The translations under genes and the position numbers were made by a program. Shown one piece after another: positions 21,688 to 31,214 of a stretch of 41,924 nt of DNA. The stretch is taken from contig BFEA01000037.1 in the NCBI GenBank assembly GCA_003427395.1, positions 1,542,646 through 1,584,569 of the forward strand. Direction: 5' to 3'. The notes under the pieces are model-generated. The model searched no databases, had not been told where the DNA came from, and saw nothing but the letters and a program-made list of their open reading frames with translations. Each line of letters opens with the position of its first letter. Position 1 is the first letter of the stretch. This DNA comes from Chara braunii. Its lineage: Eukaryota; Streptophyta; Charophyceae; Charales; Characeae.

Positions 21688-22643
21688 TGAAACGGTTTTC
21701 ACCTTTTTGCAGTCACAGATGCGGGCCCTAGAGTTCGATCCCCAGACCTCACTTTGCGCATGTACAGTATCGAGTCGACACCCGAGTGTTTGAACCCGTG
21801 ACCTGTGTTCTGGTAGTTGTTTGTCGTCTGTCGTAGGTCTGTGTAGTGGTAGGGGTTCGATCTGTAGGTCTGTAGGAGTCACAACTTTGTAGAGGTCATA
21901 GTTGTAGGTATTATGAAAGGTCAAGGTCGTAGCTGCTACAGTCCTGAACGGTCAAGGTCGTAGCTGCTATGAAAGGCCAAGTCCACAGATTTCCGGAAGG
22001 TCCGAAAGTGGCCTTTCGAAGTGTCTCATGTTTAGCTAGAGGCAAGTGGGCAAGTGGTGCGCCCATCTGCGTTACGTCGGCAGTGTGACTGCATCGAGTT
22101 GGCAGTGCAAACCCATGCAGTCAGCGGTACCGGTCTTAGTCAGTCAGAGTCAAGTCAAGCAAGTATCGTGTGGGACTGTGTGCACCAAGGGTCTGGGAAA
22201 GGGGCAGACCAACGAGTTACAGAGGTATAAATCAAGAGGCAGTAAGCCATGCGGAAACGCTGCTACAAAGTCTTGTGCGAAGGTGGTCTGCAGGTTGGCC
22301 GAAGACGAAGTGGGCTGAAGAGAGACAACGTAGTCATAGTTGTTAGAAGTAGAGCGGCCATAGCCGCTGTAGTGGTAGAGGTTAGTGAACGTGTACAGGT
22401 GAGTGTGCGTGGGTGTATTCAGGGTGATCCAGAGTTGAGTGCGGGTGAACGGTGGTGTTGAACACAATGACGAGAGTTGTGATGTATAGGCGCTGATGCG
22501 CCATAGTTTGTTGAAGCGAGTTTACATCTGAACTGTGTTCTTGGTTGCTATATCTCCGAGCTTGGTGTGGGCGCTGCGCGCCAGTGTGAAACGCCATCTG
22601 TTTGCACGCATGTGAAGTGGAAGTGAACGTGAGTCTGATTGCA
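21688..22643 (+). repeat. Element 3 5' LTR
   Basis: It runs from TGAAACGG to CTGATTGCA, directly followed by the PBS. It contains a TATA box (TATAAAT, 22226-22232) and the hairpin GCGGC-CATA-GCCGC at 22354-22367. It differs from the 3' LTR by scattered substitutions and by the absence of a 27-bp segment just after the TATA box. Confidence 0.9.
22226..22232 (+). promoter_or_regulatory. TATA box in element 3 5' LTR
   Basis: AGAGGTATAAATCAAGAGG is a clear plant-type TATA context, about 540 bp into the LTR, and marks the likely U3/R border about 30 bp downstream. The same sequence occurs in the 3' LTR. Confidence 0.7.
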
Positions 22644-22656
22644 TTGGTATCGGAGC
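22644..22656 (+). promoter_or_regulatory. Primer-binding site of element 3
   Basis: TGGTATCGGAGC at 22645-22656 follows the 5' LTR after one base. It is identical to the element 1 site and one base off the initiator-Met tRNA complement. Confidence 0.87.
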
Positions 22657-22801
22657 CGGTTCCTGTTACCCCACGCGGTATAGTCGTTGCCAGCAGGGAA
22701 GGAGTCGCGCGCCAGTCAGGCGCCATTAGCCGAGGTGCACCATCGGAGAAGATCCGCCATAGCTGCGCTGCGGAGTGAGGTGCCGCATACCTGCACAGAA
22801 C

Positions 22802-22888
<87 letters not shown>

Positions 22889-22889
22889 N

Positions 22890-22949
<60 letters not shown>

Positions 22950-23790
22950 CGATACAAGATTATTGTGCAGACCAGGAGAGAATGCGGCCATAGCCGCGGA
23001 GCTCGAACACAGGGTCACAAGAAAGAGGAAGGTGAAGTGAAGGAGAAGGCAGGAGAGACGAAGGAGAGAGAAGCCATAGCCGAGGAAGAAGAATGGAGAG
23101 ACCAAAAAAAAAAAAAAAAAGGACATAGTCGGGGGTGCAGAGAGAAAGCAAGTGAGGAAGAAGAAAGGTTGACCACGAAATTTACCGAGCTGGAGTTGGC
23201 ATATTCTCGCCAAGCCTTCAGCCTATCCCCTCGCCCTATGGATGTGCACTCACCTCGTGGTACTTGCTGAGTCTGTCTGTCCCTCCTTTCTGCATCAAGT
23301 CTCTTTTGTCCAGGTGATAGGAACTCTGTGTATGTGGTCATAGAGCTTTGTTGACCAAACCCACACGGGCTGAGTAGGGCTAAAGGCTGTGTCTGACGAC
23401 TCAACTGACCCGGAGGACACGAACCATCCAAGGACCGGCACAGACCGGCGGGCTGCTCGATCTGGCACAATAGGCCCAAAATCTGAGTTGTGGGCTGCCC
23501 AACAAGCTGTCTACGTCTTGAGAGAACTTGCTGATCGCTTCGTCCTGTTTGCGACGTTAAATAATTCCTGAGGAGTTATGGGGGATCTCCTTAAATGCCT
23601 CCTGATCAGCAGTAAGTCCTGTAGTGACAGCCTTAGTTTAGGTCTAGGCTAGAGACCCTAGTTGACAGGATCTTTTTAAGATTATGTGGTCCTTAGATTG
23701 AGTCTGTCTTAAGTTAAGTCAGTTAGGGGGGTGAGTCTAAGTGGTGAGGAGTGAAACTGATTCTGGGTTGTACACCTTTCACCATGGTTG
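22657..23790 (+). other. Element 3 leader with long (GA)n tract
   Basis: No coding signal is seen between the PBS and the gag remnant. A (GA)n microsatellite spans 22806-22946 with one ambiguous base near 22889. An A-run lies at 23104-23120. The hairpin GCGGC-CATA-GCCGC is at 22984-22997, with a partial copy near 23072. A GTAAGT donor-like site occurs near 23608. Confidence 0.65.
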
Positions 23791-24240
23791 ACACAGTAGT
23801 GGCAAGAGCACCAACCCTTACACCAAGGCTCAGGAAGAGCAGGCCGCTGCCGTCCTTAGAGAGAGAAAGGAGAAGCAGGCCAAGAAGGACTTGATTAAGC
23901 AGGCCAAGAAGTTGGTCGTGCAGGAGGAGCAGGCGGCGAAGAAGAAGTTAGAGTGGAAACTGCGTCTTATGAGGGAGAGGAAAAGAAGGATGGACGAGGC
24001 GAGCCAAATAGCGAAGGAGTTGGAGGTGATTAAAGAGCAAAGGGCGCAGATCTAGGCACAAGCTGATACACAGGGGAAATAAGATATTATCTCTAGAAAC
24101 ATTAAGCTCATGGCTAAGGCCTGGGATGAGCAGTATCAGTTTTCGAGAGCCCAGGACCACATGAGCCTACGGCAGAGGTTGCTGGCCAGTACCTAGACAG
24201 CTGTCCAGAGACTGCTTGTGTAAGAGTCTCTTTAGGTACT
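23791..24240 (+). pseudogene. gag: gag remnant of element 3 (coiled-coil part only)
   Basis: A frame from about 23791 to TAG 24053 encodes a highly charged Lys/Glu/Gln-rich segment (KAQEEQAAAV, KEKQAKKDLI, MRERKRRMDEA) typical of a coiled coil. It parallels the N-terminal part of element 1 gag. Further pieces with stops run to about 24200. No capsid signature and no CCHC knuckle are found before the protease at 24253, so the centre and end of gag are deleted. The ATG at 23784 is in a different frame. Confidence 0.7.
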
Positions 24241-24252
24241 TCCCTCACAGGC

Positions 24253-25902
24253 GTGGCTGAAGAGTTGAAGGAGAGGATGCGTGCCTGGGCCAAGATGAAG
24301 AAGGATGCGAAAGGACAACTAGTTTTAGTAGATGTAGAAATTTTTAGAGGTAGAGTAGGGGCCCTTATAGACAGTGGGGCCACCCGTAGCTATATTAGTA
24401 GGAAAGCCCAACAGAAGTTAAAGCTAAACTTGAAAGCCCAAAAACTAGAAGACCCTATAGTCAGTATCCTCGCAGACAATCGCACTATGCGAGTCGACGA
24501 TTACGTCGAGGAAGTCCAGGCGTACTTTCGCCTAGAGAAAGATGGGAAGGTGGAAAAAGTTCTCCATTCCTTGACTCTCCTCGTAGAAGATCGCCTTCCA
24601 TTCGATATAGTCCTAGGGATGGACAGGGGAGAGGCAACAGGGGCCACACTCTATTTGAGAGAGCACGAGTGTAGGCTCCCTAGTCCCATAGGTGAAGTTA
24701 AGACTGCTCACCTGTTTCATGTGTTTGGAGTAGACAACACCCTGGCACATTGTTGCCTCAGTGCTCCCGCGTTCTCACGTTTAGTAAAGAAAGAGCAGTT
24801 AGAAGAACAGGTATTCGTAGCCTACGTGTGGCCAGTCACTGAGCCTAAGGAGGAGACACCCATAGACCCTGCTATTGCCAAGTTGCTGGAAGAATATACA
24901 GATCTAGTTAAGCTGCCTACAGGAGTAGTGTCGCGGCCGATCCAACATCGCATAGAGATAGAGCCTGGCATTAAGACCCCTAAGGGAGCGATTTACAGAA
25001 TGTCCCCAAGGGAGTTAGAAGAGCTACGTAAGCAGTTAGACGAGCTCCTTGAGAAGGGTTGGATTAGGCCCAGTTCGTCCTCATTTGGAGCACCTGTTCT
25101 CTTTGTCCCCAAGAAAGAGGGAGAGCTCAAATATAGAGGTCTTATTGCTATCACAGTGAAGAATGCAAAACCACTGCCCCGTATAGATGATTTGTTGGAT
25201 CGGGTGCAGGGCTGCAAGTATTTCTCGAAGATAGATTTAAAGTCCGACTATCATCAGATAGAGGTTCACCCCAATGATCACTATAAGACAACATTCCAGA
25301 CTAGATATGGGCACTATGAGTTTGTAGTTATGCCCTTTGGACTAACCAATGCGCCAACGACTTTCCAGCGCTGTATGAACGATTTGTTTAGGCCGTGGTT
25401 AGATAGATTGGTTGTAGTATATCTAGATGATATTCTAGTGTTCAATAAGACCCTCCAGGAGCATGAGGGTCATCTAAGGCAGGTCTTGGAGAAGCTTGGA
25501 GAAGCTAACTTCAAGATCAACGCAAAGAAGTGCGAAGGGGCCAAGACACAAGTTTTGTACTTGGGCCACGTCCTAGATGGAGACGACGTTAGACCTGAAG
25601 AGAACAAAATTGCAGTGATTAGAGATTGGCCAACGCCCCGCACATTGACAGAGTTGCGGTCGTTCTTAGGCCTAGCTAACTACTATAGGAAGTTTGTCAG
25701 AAACTTCTCCACCATCGCTGCACCCCTTCGCAGGTTGCTAAATAAAGAGGCAATCTGGAAGTGGGACAAGGACTGTACATCAGCCCTGAAGAAGCTAAAG
25801 CGGGCGTTGATAGAGTATCCAGTCCTTAAGGTAGCCGATCCGTCCCTGCCTTTCGTTGTTACCACTGACGCGAGTCAGTACGACATAGGTGTTGTTTTAT
25901 AG
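24253..25902 (+). pseudogene. pol: Protease and reverse transcriptase of element 3
   Basis: This is a 549-codon frame. Protease comes first, with LIDSGATRSYIS near residues 38-50 (DSGAT at 24370-24384) and PFDIVLGMDR near residue 115, both intact. RT follows with [45 protein letters not shown] and YLDD at 25419-25430. Two defects are visible in RT. A four-residue deletion at about 25130 removes the LCID of the conserved CIDYR motif, and Gly of SGYHQ is Asp. The frame ends at TAG 25900 inside RNase H, where relatives have Gln, so CAG to TAG is likely. The start is unclear, because protease is normally made as part of a Gag-Pol fusion. Confidence 0.87.
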
Positions 25903-26464
25903 CAAGATGATGGCAATGGATATAGGCCCGTGGAGTTCATGTCCGCGAGGATGCCTTCAGAAAAGGTGGCGACGTCCACCTATGAGAGGGAACTCTACGC
26001 TCTCAGGCAAAGCATTAGATCACTGGAAGCACTACTTGCTTGGGAGGCACTTCAAAGTCTATTCAGACCACGAGACTCTACGGTGGCTGAAGACGGAGGC
26101 CAAGATAACACCTAAGCTTACTAGGTGGGCCGCTGAGTTAGATCAGTATGACTTTGAACTTAAGCTAGTTAAAGGGAAGTACAGCGTAGCAGCGAACGCT
26201 TTGAGAAGGAGAGCTGATTACTTTGGGGCAATAGTTCACGATCTGGATATATGGAGAGACCTGCAGCAGAAAGTTAGAGAGACATATGCACAAAACCCTA
26301 TCTATAGTGACCTCCTCAAGAGAGTTAGGGAGGCCCCAGAGTCCAAACCAAACTACCGCACTACTGATGGCTTATTATTCGAGAAGACTGATGTAGTTGA
26401 CCGCCTGTGCGTTCCCAACAGTGAAGAAATCCATAGTTTGATCTTAGGGGAATGCCATGATACA
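25903..26464 (+). pseudogene. pol: RNase H and integrase N-terminus of element 3
   Basis: After the TAG at 25900 the frame continues with YRPVEFMSARM and YERELYALR. A frameshift near 26010 then moves to the phase with LDHWKHYLLGRHFKV, YSDHETLRWL and DRLCVPNSEEIHSL. The RNase H metal ligands are present across the two phases. It ends at TAG 26465-26467, just inside the integrase zinc domain. Confidence 0.83.
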
Positions 26465-27771
26465 TAGGGACACTTTGGTTGGCAAAAGACACTAGCCAAC
26501 CTCATGCGAGCGTACATCTGGCCTGGTATGAAGGCGGACTGCATAAAGTATGTCCGCAGTTGTAAAGTCTGTCAGCGAAACAAGACTACTACGCGAGACC
26601 CTCTTGGTAATCTTAGACCCTCGCGTATTCCTGACAGACCCGGAGATTTTGTGTCCATCGACTTTATGGATACTCAGGTCAAGAGTAGGCATGGCAAAAG
26701 TCACGTCATTGGTCATAGTAGATAGATTTAGCAAGTATGCAGTTTTTGTTCCTTTGCCCGCAGAGGCACAAACAGACTTAGTAGCTCAAAAGTTTTTTGA
26801 CCATTGGGTCAGTGAGCATGGTATACAACTATCGATAGTTAGTGACAGGGATACCAGATTCACTAGTCAGAACTGGCAGGAGCTGATGAAAGTTTATGGC
26901 TCAAAGTTGCTGATGTCATATGGTCGTCATCCTGAGACTAACGACCAGACTGAACAGATGAACAAGCTCTTGCAACAAGTTCTTAGAATGTACATTAGGC
27001 TCGATCAGATCAACTGGGATGAGATGCTCCCAAAGGTAGCCAGTGCCTACAATAACAACGTGCACTTATCTACGTGTCGCACTCCCAATGAATTGCACAA
27101 GTCCTTCAGACCGCGCGGACCGTTTGAGGGATTTAACCGAGATCAGATTCAGAGGCTACCGCCCGATACACGAGAGTTTGCGATACAGCACGAGAAAGAG
27201 ATAGCTACACTTGTTGACAACCTCAGGAAAGCCCAACACCGAATGATAGAGCAAGCTAACAAGCATCGTCGCCCCTCAGAGTTTCAAGTAGGCGACTTAG
27301 TCTGGGTCAAGTCAAAAGAGTTTGCTCCTGAGGAGAACATCTCACAAGAAGTTGTTACCTGCGTATAGAGGACCGTGGCCAGTCCTAGAAGTCAAGGGCG
27401 GAGAGGATGGACCGTCCTATACTATTGAGATTCCAGCACACCTCCACACCTACCCAGTCTTCCATGTGTTGTTGCCTTGCGTTACAAGTCAACAGTTTCC
27501 ATCACACAGATCTACGATTCCTCCAGATATGGATGGAAGATATCACATTGAAGGGACAGTAGGTGAGGATGTCTTCAGGACGGGAGGTAGAGGTCGTCCC
27601 CATAAGCAATACAAAGTCAGATTTGCCTATCAAGAGCCTGAAGACGACCGCTGGTTCATGCGAACAACACTTCTAGAGACAGCTCCCGATATAGTCCGAG
27701 CTTACGAAAGAGATAAGAAGGGTAAAGGTCCTGCCGTAGACTGGAGTATTCTCGGAGGACCTCGAATTTAG
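26465..27771 (+). pseudogene. pol: Integrase and chromo-like tail of element 3
   Basis: The zinc domain continues past the TAG at 26465 with GHFGWQKTLANLM and SCKVCQRNK. SIDFMD gives the first catalytic Asp. A frameshift near 26690 leads to VDRFSKYAVFVPL, SDRDTRF (second Asp) and DQTEQMN (Glu). A second frameshift near 27340 leads to RGPWPVLEV, HPVFHV-like YPVFHVLL, then the tail KQYKVRFAY, DDRWFM and IVRAYERD to the TAG at 27769. The stop lies only 11 bp before the 3' LTR. The tail has a chromodomain-like pattern, as in element 1. Confidence 0.85.
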
Positions 27772-27782
27772 GCCGGCGGGAG
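27770..27782 (+). promoter_or_regulatory. Likely plus-strand primer site of element 3
   Basis: GGCCGGCGGGAG directly precedes the 3' LTR. It is purine-rich only at its end, unlike the clear polypurine tracts of elements 1 and 2. Assignment rests on position. Confidence 0.5.
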
Positions 27783-28772
27783 TGAAACGATTTTCACCTT
27801 TCTGCCATCGCAGATGTGGCCCTAGAGTTCGATCCCCAAATCTCACTTTGCCCATGTATAGCATCGAGTCGACACCCGAGTGTTTGAACCCGTGACCTGT
27901 GTTTTGGTAGTTGTTTGTCGTCTGTCGTAGGTCTGTGTAGTGGAGGGGTTCGATCTGTAGGTCTGTCGATTAGGAGTCACAACTTTGTAGAGGTCGTAGT
28001 TGTAGGTGTTCTGAAAGGTCAAGGTCGTAGCTGCTACAATCCTGCAAGGTCAAGGTCGTAGCTGCTACAGTACCCGAAAGGCCAAGTCCACAGACTTTCG
28101 GAAGGTCCGGAAGTGGCCTTTCGAAGTGTCTCACGTTTAGTCAGAGGCAAGTGGGCAAGTGGTGAGCCCAACTGCATTACGTCGGCAGTGGGACTGCATC
28201 GAGTTGGCAGTGCAAACCCATGAAGTCAACGGTACCGGTCCCAGTTAGTCAGAGTCCAATCAAGCAAGTACCGTGTGGGACTGTGTGCACCAAGGGCCTG
28301 GGAAAGGGGCAGACCAATAAGTTATAGAGGTATAAATCAAGAGGCAGCGCTCAACCATTCATTCATTCGCTGCGTAAGCCATGCGGAAGCGCTGCTACAG
28401 AGTCTTGTGCGAAGGTGGTCTGCAGGTTGCCCGAAGACAAAGTGGGCTGAAGAGAGACAACGTAGTCATAGTTAGTAGAAGTAGAGCGGCCATAGCCGCT
28501 GTAGTGTTAGAGGTTAGTGAGCTTGTACAAGTGAGTGTGCGTGGGTGTATTCAGGGTGATCCAGAGTTGAGTGCGGGTGAACGGTGGTGTTGAACACGGT
28601 GACGAGAGTTGTGTACAGGCGCTGATGTGCCATAGTTTGTTGAAGCGAGTTTACATCTGAACTGTGTTCTTGGTTGTCATATCTCTGAGCTTGGTGTGGG
28701 CGCTGCGCGCCAGTGTGAAACACCATCTGTTTGCATGTATGCGAAGTGGAAGTGAACGCGAGTCTGATTGCA
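27783..28772 (+). repeat. Element 3 3' LTR
   Basis: It runs from TGAAACGA to CTGATTGCA. It matches 21688-22643. Relative to the 5' LTR it has an extra 27-bp segment with ATTCATTCATTCG just after the TATA box (TATAAAT, 28331-28337). The hairpin GCGGC-CATA-GCCGC lies at 28486-28499. Confidence 0.9.
28331..28337 (+). promoter_or_regulatory. TATA box in element 3 3' LTR
   Basis: TATAAAT in the same context as the 5' LTR copy (GAGGTATAAATCAAGAGG). Confidence 0.68.
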
Positions 28773-28972
28773 GAAAATTTTGAAAAAGAGTATTTTTGAG
28801 AAAGAAATGTTGAGATAGATAGTTGATGAAGTATTTTCGAATTTTCAAAATTTTTTAAATGAATCCTAGAAATAAATAAATAAATAAATAAAGCAGTAGA
28901 TGAGTTCTGATGTAAATCGAGGGCGGAGCGATCCTATCTACGATTGAATGGGTGGTAGCGTGGTAGGTAGGG
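28773..28972. other. AT-rich right flank of element 3
   Basis: It starts GAAAATTTTG, with GAAA being the right target duplication, and contains an (AAAT)n array near 28870-28892. Composition and word use match 21400-21687, as expected if element 3 split one region. No coding signal. Confidence 0.65.
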
Positions 28973-29088
28973 NNNNNNNNNNNNNNNNNNNNNNNNNNNN
29001 NNNNNNNNNNNNNNNNNNNNNNNNNNNNNNNNNNNNNNNNNNNNNNNNNNNNNNNNNNNNNNNNNNNNNNNNNNNNNNNNNNNNNNNN
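28973..29088. other. Assembly gap (N)
   Basis: There are 116 unknown bases inside the element 2 leader, next to a purine-rich stretch. Confidence 0.95.
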
Positions 29089-29918
29089 AAAGATCGCGCG
29101 GGGGAAGAAGCGCGCGGGCTGGAGGTAGCGGCGCGCGGGGTATCATGCGGGAGGTGGGAAGAAGGTGGGGGAAGCGGGAGCGGGGTCGGGATCGGGGAGA
29201 CAGGACGAAGGTGGGGGAAGAGGGATCGAGATCGGGGGGACAGGAAGAAGTTGGGGAGGGAGGAAAAAGGATTGCACTGGGGGAGGGAAGAAGATAGCGC
29301 GGGGGTCGGGAGTCGGGGGATCACGCGGGGAATCAGGGTTGGGGAATCGCAGTTGGGAAGGGTGGAGGGGTTCCGCGTGGGGGATCGCGAAGTCGCGGGA
29401 GGGCGGGGAGTGGGATTGGGTAGGCAGCGGGGGGGAATAGCGCGCGGGAAGAGAGGTGGAGATGGCGCGTAGGAGGAAGGGGGAATGAAGACGAGGAAGA
29501 CGAAGAAGAAGGAGGGATGACGACGACGAGGAGGAGAAGGAAGAAGAACAGGGGGGGAAGGAGGGTTGAAGACGACGAGAAAGAACAAGAATCGAGAGAG
29601 GAAAGGAGGAGGAGGAAGAAGGAGGAAAGGTAGCAATGACGATGATGATGAGGGGAAGAAGAAGAAGAAATGAGGGGGGAGGAGAAAAAAAGAAGGTTTA
29701 TTGGTCACTTACCTGCGCGTCAGCTTCGGGATCGGTGGCGTTGCAGCAGCAACGAGGGAGGCAGCGAGGTGCTGACGTGGCAATGGTGACGACAGCAGGT
29801 ACGAGGCGCTGATGTGGCAGCGATGACGACGACGAAGATGATGATGATGGCGATGATGGCGATGATGTGGCAACGACGGCGATGATGACGGAACAGGGCA
29901 GGAGGGAGGGCCGAAGCC
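29089..29918 (-). other. Element 2 leader, purine-rich on the plus strand
   Basis: Between the gap and the PBS the plus strand is dominated by GGAGG, GAAGAAG and GACGACG words. It yields long but low-complexity frames on the minus strand that I do not call genes. A perfect 5' splice site CAG|GTAAGT is present on the minus strand at 29715-29707. It lies about 200 bp after the PBS. Confidence 0.6.
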
Positions 29919-29930
29919 GCTCCAATACCA
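29919..29930 (-). promoter_or_regulatory. Primer-binding site of element 2
   Basis: On the minus strand TGGTATTGGAGC follows the 5' LTR after one base. It is one base different from the site used by elements 1 and 3, and matches initiator-Met tRNA sites. It proves that the right LTR is the 5' LTR of a minus-strand element. Confidence 0.85.
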
Positions 29931-29931
29931 G

Positions 29932-30474
29932 TGTGACGAGGCAGAGACAGAGTGGCGAGGCTGAGGGAGAGAGAGAAGAGAGAGAGAGAGTGTGAGAGCA
30001 CACACACACACTCACTCGACTCAGACACAGACTCGACTCAGACACGGACTCGACTCAACACGACGGACGCAGACACGACGTGGCAAAGTCCCGAAGTCGC
30101 AAAGTTGCAATCTTGGATTCCAAACACAAAGTCGCGGCAAGTCACACTGAAGCACAAGCACAGAGGCCAAAGACTGAATGCCCCAACGGGGCTCGAGTCT
30201 GGTCTTAAGTACCGGACTCAGGCTCAGTCTGGAGGGCCGACGTGCGGCCTGCCTCAGGACTGAACTGAGGGTCACAGGTCTGAGTCTGGGCGCCAGAATG
30301 CCGGATGGCGCCAAGTGTTGAAATCCGAAAGTGCCAAAGGAGGGATTTGAAAACGGGCGCCAACAGTCAGAAACCGAAGAGCAGGAAATAAAATAAAATA
30401 AAATAAAATAAAATAGCAGGCTGGCGGGTGGTACCCCACGGACCAGGGATCGAGCCCTGGGTGAGTCTGTAACA
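29932..30474 (-). repeat. Element 2 5' LTR
   Basis: On the plus strand it runs from TGTGACG to GTAACA and closely matches 12594-13329. It has an (AAAAT)n array near 30386-30414, one unit longer than the other LTR, and a GAGAGA tract near 29967-29990. It is followed by the CCACG target duplication. Confidence 0.9.
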
Positions 30475-30479
30475 CCACG
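30475..30479. repeat. Target-site duplication of element 2, right copy
   Basis: CCACG is identical to 12589-12593. Confidence 0.88.
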
Positions 30480-30843
30480 AGTAAAGAGGGCAGTTCCACA
30501 GGCAAGAGTCGTGTCCCAGAGGCAGGAGACACAGTCCACAGTCAAAAGTCATGTTCACGAATGAAAAGTCATGACCCAAAGGCCCAAGCAGCAGCAGACC
30601 AATGGAAATTCGGGAAGGTTCCAGGCTTGACATTCAGAAGCAGACAGGCCGTGGGGATGTGGTACCGGAACCAGTCAGGACCCAAGAAACAGAGGCTGGC
30701 ACGAGTTGAAGTGCAAACCAAGACTATAAAAGGACTGGCCAGCCTCCCATTCGGGCAGATTGCTCATTCACGAGAAGTGTGGAAGTGCTGGTGCACTTTT
30801 GTGCTGATGTGAGGGGCAGAGCGCTGAAGCCAGAGTGCTGCAC

Positions 30844-30913
<70 letters not shown>

Positions 30914-31214
30914 CTGGCAGGGAGAAGGCAGCCATAGCTGCGCCAACGCAGAGTGTTAGTAGTGGACTTCAGATATATAGTAGGCTTATCAGTGGGTATA
31001 TTCAGAGTAGATCTTTGAGTGGACGTTAGTGAGTGTGCATGCATGTAGGGAAAGAAGATATAGCGAGGACATAGCTTGAGAGAAGATCAGTAAGGAGAGG
31101 GGTTACGCAAGAGAGAGAAGAGCAGAGAGGAAGAGATAGATACCTGAGAGCTTATGCTGGTTACTGGTTAACGATATGCGCTGATGAGCGCTGGTGACGT
31201 GAACTCTTATTGCA
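30480..31214 (+). repeat. Right half of an older LTR-like sequence split by element 2
   Basis: It continues the AAGTCAT / GAGTC words of 12460-12588. A TATA box TATAAAAG lies at 30725-30732, a (GA)n tract at 30846-30910 and the hairpin GCAGC-CATA-GCTGC at 30928-30941. The end GTGAACTCTTATTGCA resembles the element 3 LTR end GTGAACGTGAGTCTGATTGCA in pattern. No PBS follows, so it may be a solo LTR. The left edge is not resolved. Confidence 0.55.
30725..30732 (+). promoter_or_regulatory. TATA box in the older LTR-like sequence
   Basis: GACTATAAAAGGACTGG is a strong TATA match in the expected place between a region of short repeated words and a (GA)n leader. Confidence 0.6.

Larger units (their letters stand above)
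21688..28772 (+). mobile_element. Element 3: complete family B Ty3/Gypsy retrotransposon nested in element 2
   Basis: LTRs at 21688-22643 and 27783-28772 flank PBS, leader, a shortened gag and pol. GAAA is directly repeated at both outer edges (21684-21687 and 28773-28776), a 4-bp target duplication. Pol has protease, RT, RNase H, integrase and a chromo-like tail, but with TAG stops and frameshifts. Capsid and nucleocapsid are missing. It inserted into the AT-rich leader of element 2 on the opposite strand and is therefore younger than that element. The pol fragment at 107-850 belongs to the same family. Confidence 0.87.
12594..30474 (-). mobile_element. Element 2: chromovirus (Ty3/Gypsy), minus strand, with nested insertions
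   Basis: On the minus strand the order is 5' LTR (29932-30474), PBS (29919-29930), leader, gag (from 19390), protease, RT, RNase H, integrase, chromodomain (14323-14520), PPT (13330-13346), 3' LTR (12594-13329). The LTRs match, and CCACG is duplicated on both outer sides, so this is one insertion event. The 17.9 kb length is inflated by element 3 (21688-28772) and probably by repeat copy B, both inside the leader. Coding regions are broken by stops and frameshifts. A C-terminal chromodomain defines chromoviruses, where it is thought to guide integration to marked chromatin. Confidence 0.87.

Noticed and set aside
22382-23213. Frames of alternating Arg/Glu or Ser/Leu near 22800-22950 and 30840-30910
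   Set aside because: They are translations of (GA)n microsatellites.
28938-29708. Long minus-strand frame rich in Pro, Ser and Phe
   Set aside because: It is low-complexity, crosses an N gap, and lies in the leader of element 2 beside the PBS.
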